Origin: Proteus terrae subsp. cibarius
Lineage (GTDB): Bacteria; Pseudomonadota; Gammaproteobacteria; Enterobacterales; Enterobacteriaceae
Direction of reading: 5' to 3'
NCBI RefSeq assembly: GCF_011045835.1
Contig: NZ_CP047349.1
Coordinates: forward strand, 2,604,001-2,668,000
DNA length: 64,000 nucleotides
A model generated the notes under the pieces. It made no database searches. It saw only the letters and a list, made by a program, of their open reading frames with translations, and was not told the origin of the DNA. The translations under genes and the position numbers were made by a program. Shown one piece after another: positions 59,807 through 64,000 of this stretch (its first letter is position 1; each line of letters begins with the position of its first letter).

Positions 59807-60862
59807 TTAACGTTGCTCTTTATAATGAATGTCACTTAATTGACGTAAATTATTCGCAGCTTGTTCTGGCGTTAGATCTCTTTGCGATTCCGCCAGCATT
59901 TCATATCCCACCATAAATTTTCGTACAGTGGCTGAGCGTAATAATGGTGGATAATAAAGCGCATGTAATTGCCAATGATCGATATTTCTATCATCTTTAA
60001 AAGAAGGCGCAAAATGCCATCCCATGGAATAAGGGAAAGAACAGCGGAATAAATTATCATAACGACTTGTTAATTTTTTCATGGCAATAGCAAGATCATC
60101 TCGCTGAACACTATTTAATTCACTCATTCTACGAATATGTACTTTAGGTAATAACATCGTTTCATAAGGCCAAGAAGCCCAATAAGGTACTATCGCCAGC
60201 CAATGCTCTGTTTCAACGACAGTGCGACTTGTATCTTTACATTCAGCATCAACATAATCGATTAATAGATTGCGCCCGTATTTTTCAAAATAAGCTTTTA
60301 ATTGCGTATCTTTTCGCGCTAATTCATTAGGTAAGAAATCACTCGCCCAAATCTGTCCATGAGGATGAGGTTGAGAGCACCCCATCGTTTCTCCTTTATT
60401 CTCAAACACTTGAACCCAAAGGTATTCTTTGCTGAGTTCTTCTATTTGGTTATCCCAAGTATCAACAATTTTACGTAAACTACTGACGGGTAATTCAGGA
60501 ATAGTTTTTCCATGATCAGGAGAGAAACAGACGACTCGACTAATTCCTCTTACTGCTTGAGTTTGAAATAAAGGATTTGATGAGGGCTCAACATAATATT
60601 CATCTTGTAACAACGCAGAGTGGTCATTATTAAAGACATACGTTCCGGTGTAATCTGGATTTTTATCACCAGAGACTCGGGTGTTATTCGGACACAAATA
60701 GCAGTGAGGATCATAAGAGGGAAATGTCGCAATCTGAGGCTTTTCATCTTTGCCATTCCAAGGTCGTTTCGCTCTATGTGGTGAAACTAAAATCCACTGG
60801 CCAGTTAGCGGATTATAACGACGATGAGGATGTTCAACAGGATCAAAAATCAGTTTTGACAT
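59807..60862 (-). CDS. galT: Galactose-1-phosphate uridylyltransferase
   Basis: GalT exchanges UMP between UDP-glucose and galactose-1-phosphate. The 351-aa HIT-superfamily enzyme has the nucleophilic His in [13 protein letters not shown] (near 165), the zinc-binding [13 protein letters not shown] (near 55), and a second half with [11 protein letters not shown]. It lies between galE and galK. Confidence 0.97.
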   Translation of the reverse strand: MSKLIFDPVEHPHRRYNPLTGQWILVSPHRAKRPWNGKDEKPQIATFPSYDPHCYLCPNNTRVSGDKNPDYTGTYVFNNDHSALLQDEYYVEPSSNPLFQTQAVRGISRVVCFSPDHGKTIPELPVSSLRKIVDTWDNQIEELSKEYLWVQVFENKGETMGCSQPHPHGQIWASDFLPNELARKDTQLKAYFEKYGRNLLIDYVDAECKDTSRTVVETEHWLAIVPYWASWPYETMLLPKVHIRRMSELNSVQRDDLAIAMKKLTSRYDNLFRCSFPYSMGWHFAPSFKDDRNIDHWQLHALYYPPLLRSATVRKFMVGYEMLAESQRDLTPEQAANNLRQLSDIHYKEQR

Positions 60863-60907
60863 AACCTTCTCTCTTATTTATTCAAGATTATCTGAATACT
60901 TAAAATC

Positions 60908-61924
60908 TTATTTCAGATAACCATTTGGGTTTTGTAACTGCCAACGCCAAGCATCCGCAGCCATATCATCAATTGAACGAATAGCTTTCCAGTGTAAATC
61001 TTTCTCTGCTTTTGCAGGGCTTGACCAACATTCTGCAATATCGCCAGGACGACGAGCTTGTAATTGATAAGGGATAGGTTTACCACTAGCTTTACGAAAT
61101 GCTTCAATCATTTCAATCACACTAGTACCGTTACCTGTTCCCAGATTATAAATATGTAAGCCCGCTTTTTTACCTAACGCATTTAATGCTGCTATATGAC
61201 CATCAGCCAGATCCATAACATGGATATAATCACGAACACCTGTACCGTCTTTTGTTGGGTAATCATCACCAAAGACAGCCACTTGTTCACGACGACCAAT
61301 TGCCACTTGAGAAATATAAGGGGTTAAATTATTAGGAATACCTTTAGGATCTTCCCCCATCGTACCTGATGGATGCGCCCCTACTGGGTTAAAGTAACGT
61401 AGCAAACTAATAGACCAACTTTCATCCGCAACAAATAAGTCAGATAAAATGCGCTCAACCATATATTTACTGGTGCCATAAGGGTTAGTTGTGCCCCCTA
61501 CTGGCGAATCTTCAGTAATAGGAACAACTTGAGGATCACCATAAACTGTCGCAGATGAGCTAAAGATAATGCTTTTTACGCCCGCATCACGCATACAACG
61601 CACTAGCACCAATGTGCCATTAACATTGTTGTCATAATATTCAATTGGCTTCTGAACAGATTCACCAACCGCTTTCAATCCCGCAAAATGAATAACAGAC
61701 TGAATAGAATGCTTAGCAAAGATTGATGCCAATAACTGGTCATCACGAATATCACCGTTATAAAACAGAGGGCGTTTACCTGTTAGGGCTTCAACACGGT
61801 TAAGGACTTCTTCATTCGCATTGCTAAGGTTATCTAAAATAATTGGTGTCATGCCTGCTTCAATCATTTGTACGCAAGTATGACTACCGATATATCCCAT
61901 ACCACCTGTCACTAATATTTCCAC
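60908..61924 (-). CDS. galE: UDP-glucose 4-epimerase
   Basis: GalE interconverts UDP-galactose and UDP-glucose. The 338-aa length equals E. coli when the GTG at 61924 (AGAGG site) is used. The product then begins MEILVTGG; a GTG at 61930 gives a two-residue extension. The NAD-binding GGMGYIGSHT and the YxxxK catalytic pair in NPYGTSKYMVE (near 149) are intact. It heads galETKM, with two Gal operators upstream. Confidence 0.97.
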   Translation of the reverse strand: MEILVTGGMGYIGSHTCVQMIEAGMTPIILDNLSNANEEVLNRVEALTGKRPLFYNGDIRDDQLLASIFAKHSIQSVIHFAGLKAVGESVQKPIEYYDNNVNGTLVLVRCMRDAGVKSIIFSSSATVYGDPQVVPITEDSPVGGTTNPYGTSKYMVERILSDLFVADESWSISLLRYFNPVGAHPSGTMGEDPKGIPNNLTPYISQVAIGRREQVAVFGDDYPTKDGTGVRDYIHVMDLADGHIAALNALGKKAGLHIYNLGTGNGTSVIEMIEAFRKASGKPIPYQLQARRPGDIAECWSSPAKAEKDLHWKAIRSIDDMAADAWRWQLQNPNGYLK

Positions 61925-62033
61925 ATTCACCTCTTTTGATTCAATTCAACGGAAAAGCGCAAGACGGTTTCTGTTCACTGACACAGAGTTTAGCAAGATC
62001 AATCGAATCATTTCGTGATCAAACCGACATTTA

Positions 62034-62049
62034 GTGTAAACGTTTACAC
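62034..62049. promoter_or_regulatory. Gal operator of galE, perfect palindrome
   Basis: GTGTAAACGTTTACAC satisfies the consensus GTGKAANCGNTTNCAC fully. It lies about 110 bp upstream of galE. Confidence 0.9.
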
Positions 62050-62164
62050 GCTTTTCGCACACACTTAAACTTTATAAAAATCTTAGTTTAGAATTACATT
62101 ACAGTATGTTAATAAAATACGTAATACATCCCACCTCTTCATCACTAAAAATAATACCCATTTA

Positions 62165-62180
62165 AAGTAAACGATTACAG
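62165..62180. promoter_or_regulatory. Second Gal operator of galE
   Basis: AAGTAAACGATTACAG fits at 13 of 16 positions and lies 131 bp from the perfect site. A distance of that order suits repression looping as in the E. coli gal operon. Confidence 0.55.
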
Positions 62181-62301
62181 CCCAATCAATTAGTTAATTA
62201 CATGATAAAACTGACATTCAATACGCTTTATCATACCTTATTAACTTCCCTGCTAATATGTTTAAGCGGGGTAAGAACACTCTCAATAAAATGCTTACAG
62301 T

Positions 62302-62343
62302 TTAATAAGTGTTTTATTGAATAACTTAATAAGTGTTTTATTG
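62302..62343. repeat. Tandem 18-bp direct repeat
   Basis: TTAATAAGTGTTTTATTG occurs at 62302-62319 and again at 62326-62343 (24-bp period) in the gap between galE and ghrB, just before the ERIC-like element. It may be a duplicated operator or a slippage product. Confidence 0.7.
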
Positions 62344-62361
62344 CATAGATAGTCTAAATAA

Positions 62362-62477
62362 TTCAAGTCACAGCTAGGCGGCAAGTGAATGAGTCGCTAG
62401 GAGCATACATTAGTATGTGACTAGTGCGAATGAACGTAGCCAACAACGCTGTGGCTTGAAGTATGACGAGTATCGAA
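62362..62477. repeat. ERIC-like intergenic repeat
   Basis: Terminal inverted segments TTCAAGTCACAGC (62362-62374) and GCTGTGGCTTGAA (62448-62460) flank a core whose AGGAGCATACATTAGTATG and GTGACT parts resemble the ERIC-1R/ERIC-2 core. The typical tail ATGACGAGTATCGAA follows at 62463-62477 and is duplicated at 62480-62494. ERIC elements are non-coding mobile palindromes of enterobacteria. This one makes up the leader of ghrB. Confidence 0.75.
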
Positions 62478-62505
62478 GAATGACGAGTATCGAATGGAGA
62501 ACATA

Positions 62506-63465
62506 ATGAAGCCGATTGTCTTGCTCTACCAAGATCTTCCTGAAAAACTGTACAAAAAACTATCTGATTTTGCTGATATCAAACAATTTAAAACGCTCTC
62601 TTTAGGATCTGATAATTTTCGTTCCGCACTTGCCAATGCTTCTGGTCTACTCGGTGCTGGTGGCAATATTGATGAAAACTTTATTAACCAAGCCCCTCAT
62701 TTAAAAGCCGTTTCAACAGTTTCTGTTGGCTATGATAATGTTGATGTTAATGCACTCACCAAACGTAATATCAAACTAATGCATACTCCAACCGTGTTAA
62801 CAGATACCGTTGCAGATACCATGATGGGATTAGTACTTGCCGTAGCAAGACGAGTTCCTGAACTTGCTGATAATGTTAAACAAGGTTTATGGGTTAAAGG
62901 TATCACTTCTGATTGGTACGGTACTGATGTTCATCATAAAACCATGGGTATTATTGGTATGGGCCGAATAGGAAAAGCTTTGGCACAACGTGCACATTTT
63001 GGTTTTAATATGAATATTCTTTATCACTCACGTACAGAATATACAGATGTGAACGATAAATTTTCTGCAAAGCATTGTTCTTTAGAAGACTTATTACAGC
63101 AATCTGATTTCGTCTGTATCACGTTACCATTAACACCAGAAACGCATCATTTAATGGGTCAAAAACAATTTTCGATGATGAAACCTGATGCTTATTTAAT
63201 TAATGCAGGACGTGGCGCAGTGGTGGACGAATTAGCACTCATCAGTGCATTAGAACAAAAAGAGATCGCTGGTGCTGGGCTGGATGTTTTTGAAAAAGAG
63301 CCTCTATCTTCATCTTCACCTTTATTAACAATGAAGAATGTCGTCGCTGTTCCGCATATTGGCTCTGCAACAAAAGAGACTCGCTATGCGATGGCTGAAT
63401 GTGCAGTAGATAATCTAATTGCGGCACTGAGTAATAATATAAAAGAAAACTGCGTCAATTTCTAA
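62506..63465 (+). CDS. ghrB: Glyoxylate/hydroxypyruvate reductase B
   Basis: GhrB reduces glyoxylate, hydroxypyruvate and 2-ketogluconate. The 319-aa D-2-hydroxyacid dehydrogenase shows [13 protein letters not shown] (near 74), the NADPH loop [20 protein letters not shown] (near 148), the catalytic Arg in [11 protein letters not shown], and Glu/His in EKEPL and VPHIGSAT. The ATG at 62506 has a GGAG site; the ATG at 62494 lies in the ERIC tail and is less likely. Confidence 0.92.
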   Translation: MKPIVLLYQDLPEKLYKKLSDFADIKQFKTLSLGSDNFRSALANASGLLGAGGNIDENFINQAPHLKAVSTVSVGYDNVDVNALTKRNIKLMHTPTVLTDTVADTMMGLVLAVARRVPELADNVKQGLWVKGITSDWYGTDVHHKTMGIIGMGRIGKALAQRAHFGFNMNILYHSRTEYTDVNDKFSAKHCSLEDLLQQSDFVCITLPLTPETHHLMGQKQFSMMKPDAYLINAGRGAVVDELALISALEQKEIAGAGLDVFEKEPLSSSSPLLTMKNVVAVPHIGSATKETRYAMAECAVDNLIAALSNNIKENCVNF

Positions 63466-63492
63466 AGTGGTAAATAGCGCTTTTTGAGATAC

Positions 63493-63528
63493 AAAAAAAG
63501 GTAATGAAAATCTATCATTACCTTTTTT
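63493..63528. terminator. Bidirectional terminator of ghrB and the CDF gene
   Basis: AAAAAGGTAATGA with TCATTACCTTTTT (13 bp, 7-nt loop) lies between convergent genes. Confidence 0.85.
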
Positions 63529-63547
63529 ATTAGATACTCAAATAAGT

Positions 63548-64000
63548 TTAAGCGGGATCAACGTGCGCCATCACACTCAGGATCTGTTTATTTTGCAAAA
63601 CCTTATTACGTGCATTTACAACAATCTCATGACTTTCACTGACAGTGAGTTCACCTTTGATTTCAAGGTGAACGTCTACAAGTAAATAATCACCTGAACG
63701 ACGAGTCTTTAAATCATGAACGCCTTGCACGCCCGGTGTTGAAACCAGCATCTGTTTAATCTCTTCTAGCGTTTCTTCATCTGCCCCTCTGTCCATTAAA
63801 TCTTGCAGAGCTTGATAAGTAAAACGCCATCCCATACGGCCGACAAATAGTCCGACAATTAATGCTGCTAATGGGTCAAAAAATTTAAATCCAGCCAAAC
63901 TTCCGATAATACCAATTGCAACAACTAATGAAGAAGCAGCATCAGAACGCGCATGCCAAGCATTTGCAACTAACATAGTTGAGTCCACTTTTTTTGCAAC
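63548..64000 (-). CDS. Cation diffusion facilitator, C-terminal part (cut by window edge)
   Basis: The 150 residues visible end at 63548 and run off the window. They contain part of a membrane domain (HARSDAASSLVVAIGIIGSLAG, with the His-x3-Asp metal-site motif of transmembrane helix 5) and a cytoplasmic domain with PGVQGVHDLKTRRSGDYLLVDVHLEI. This is the CDF family of zinc, iron or manganese exporters. It does not look like FieF, but the exact subfamily is not clear. Confidence 0.88.
   Translation of the reverse strand, partial: VAKKVDSTMLVANAWHARSDAASSLVVAIGIIGSLAGFKFFDPLAALIVGLFVGRMGWRFTYQALQDLMDRGADEETLEEIKQMLVSTPGVQGVHDLKTRRSGDYLLVDVHLEIKGELTVSESHEIVVNARNKVLQNKQILSVMAHVDPA

Overview
The window is an AT-rich enterobacterial chromosome segment. 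It keeps the E. coli-type order of core genes (glrK-glmY-purL-mltF, yfhL-acpS-pdxJ-recO-era-rnc-lepB-lepA-rseCBA-rpoE, trmN6-srmB-grcA-ung, grpE/nadK-recN-bamE-rnfH/ratA-smpB-ssrA). It also carries genes typical of Morganellaceae. The fimbrial cluster 7179-12831 reads as the Proteus PMF operon (pmfACDEF), the TonB receptor resembles Proteus IreA, and nadB is missing beside rpoE, which fits the nicotinate requirement of Proteus. The best guess is a Proteus species; the species itself cannot be settled from sequence reading alone.

Layout. 1-740: start of glrK and the sRNA glmY, with a sigma-54 promoter and two perfect GlrR sites. 740-6400: purL with a PurR box, divergent from mltF. 6400-12831: a palindrome-rich leader and the pmf operon, sitting between mltF and tadA. 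12835-24420: tadA, a LysE-family exporter, yfhL, and two large minus-strand gene clusters ending in the sigma-E operon. 24716-34614: RNA, DNA-repair, stress and envelope genes ending in ssrA (tmRNA). 34615-36000: a short foreign patch next to ssrA with an orphan gene, a frame-broken gene and one intact type I-F CRISPR repeat without cas genes. 36017-39631: a PhzF protein, a phosphohistidine phosphatase-like protein and a chemoreceptor with a flagellar-type promoter. 39632-41558: a long AT-rich gap. 41559-46064: lactate permease plus the LldEFG/LutABC lactate oxidase. 46188-51875: small accessory genes and an esterase. 51990-54082: a TonB receptor with a Fur box. 54287-62180: a complete galactose regulon (SGLT-type transporter, galR, galETKM) with five candidate Gal operators. 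62362-63465: an ERIC-like repeat abutting ghrB. 63548-64000: the end of a CDF metal transporter.

Functional links. The galactose block combines uptake (SSS symporter), anomer conversion (galM), the Leloir steps (galK, galT, galE) and the regulator, all under GalR-type operators. The iron block pairs an outer-membrane receptor with a periplasmic esterase of the IroE type. The lactate block couples import with a quinone-linked iron-sulfur dehydrogenase. The most unusual point is the lone I-F CRISPR repeat beside the tmRNA gene. It has an intact Cas6f hairpin and 5' handle, and exactly 32 nt after it comes a half-matching second repeat. It could be a decayed array, a solitary repeat unit acting as an RNA anti-CRISPR, or a CreA-like regulatory RNA.
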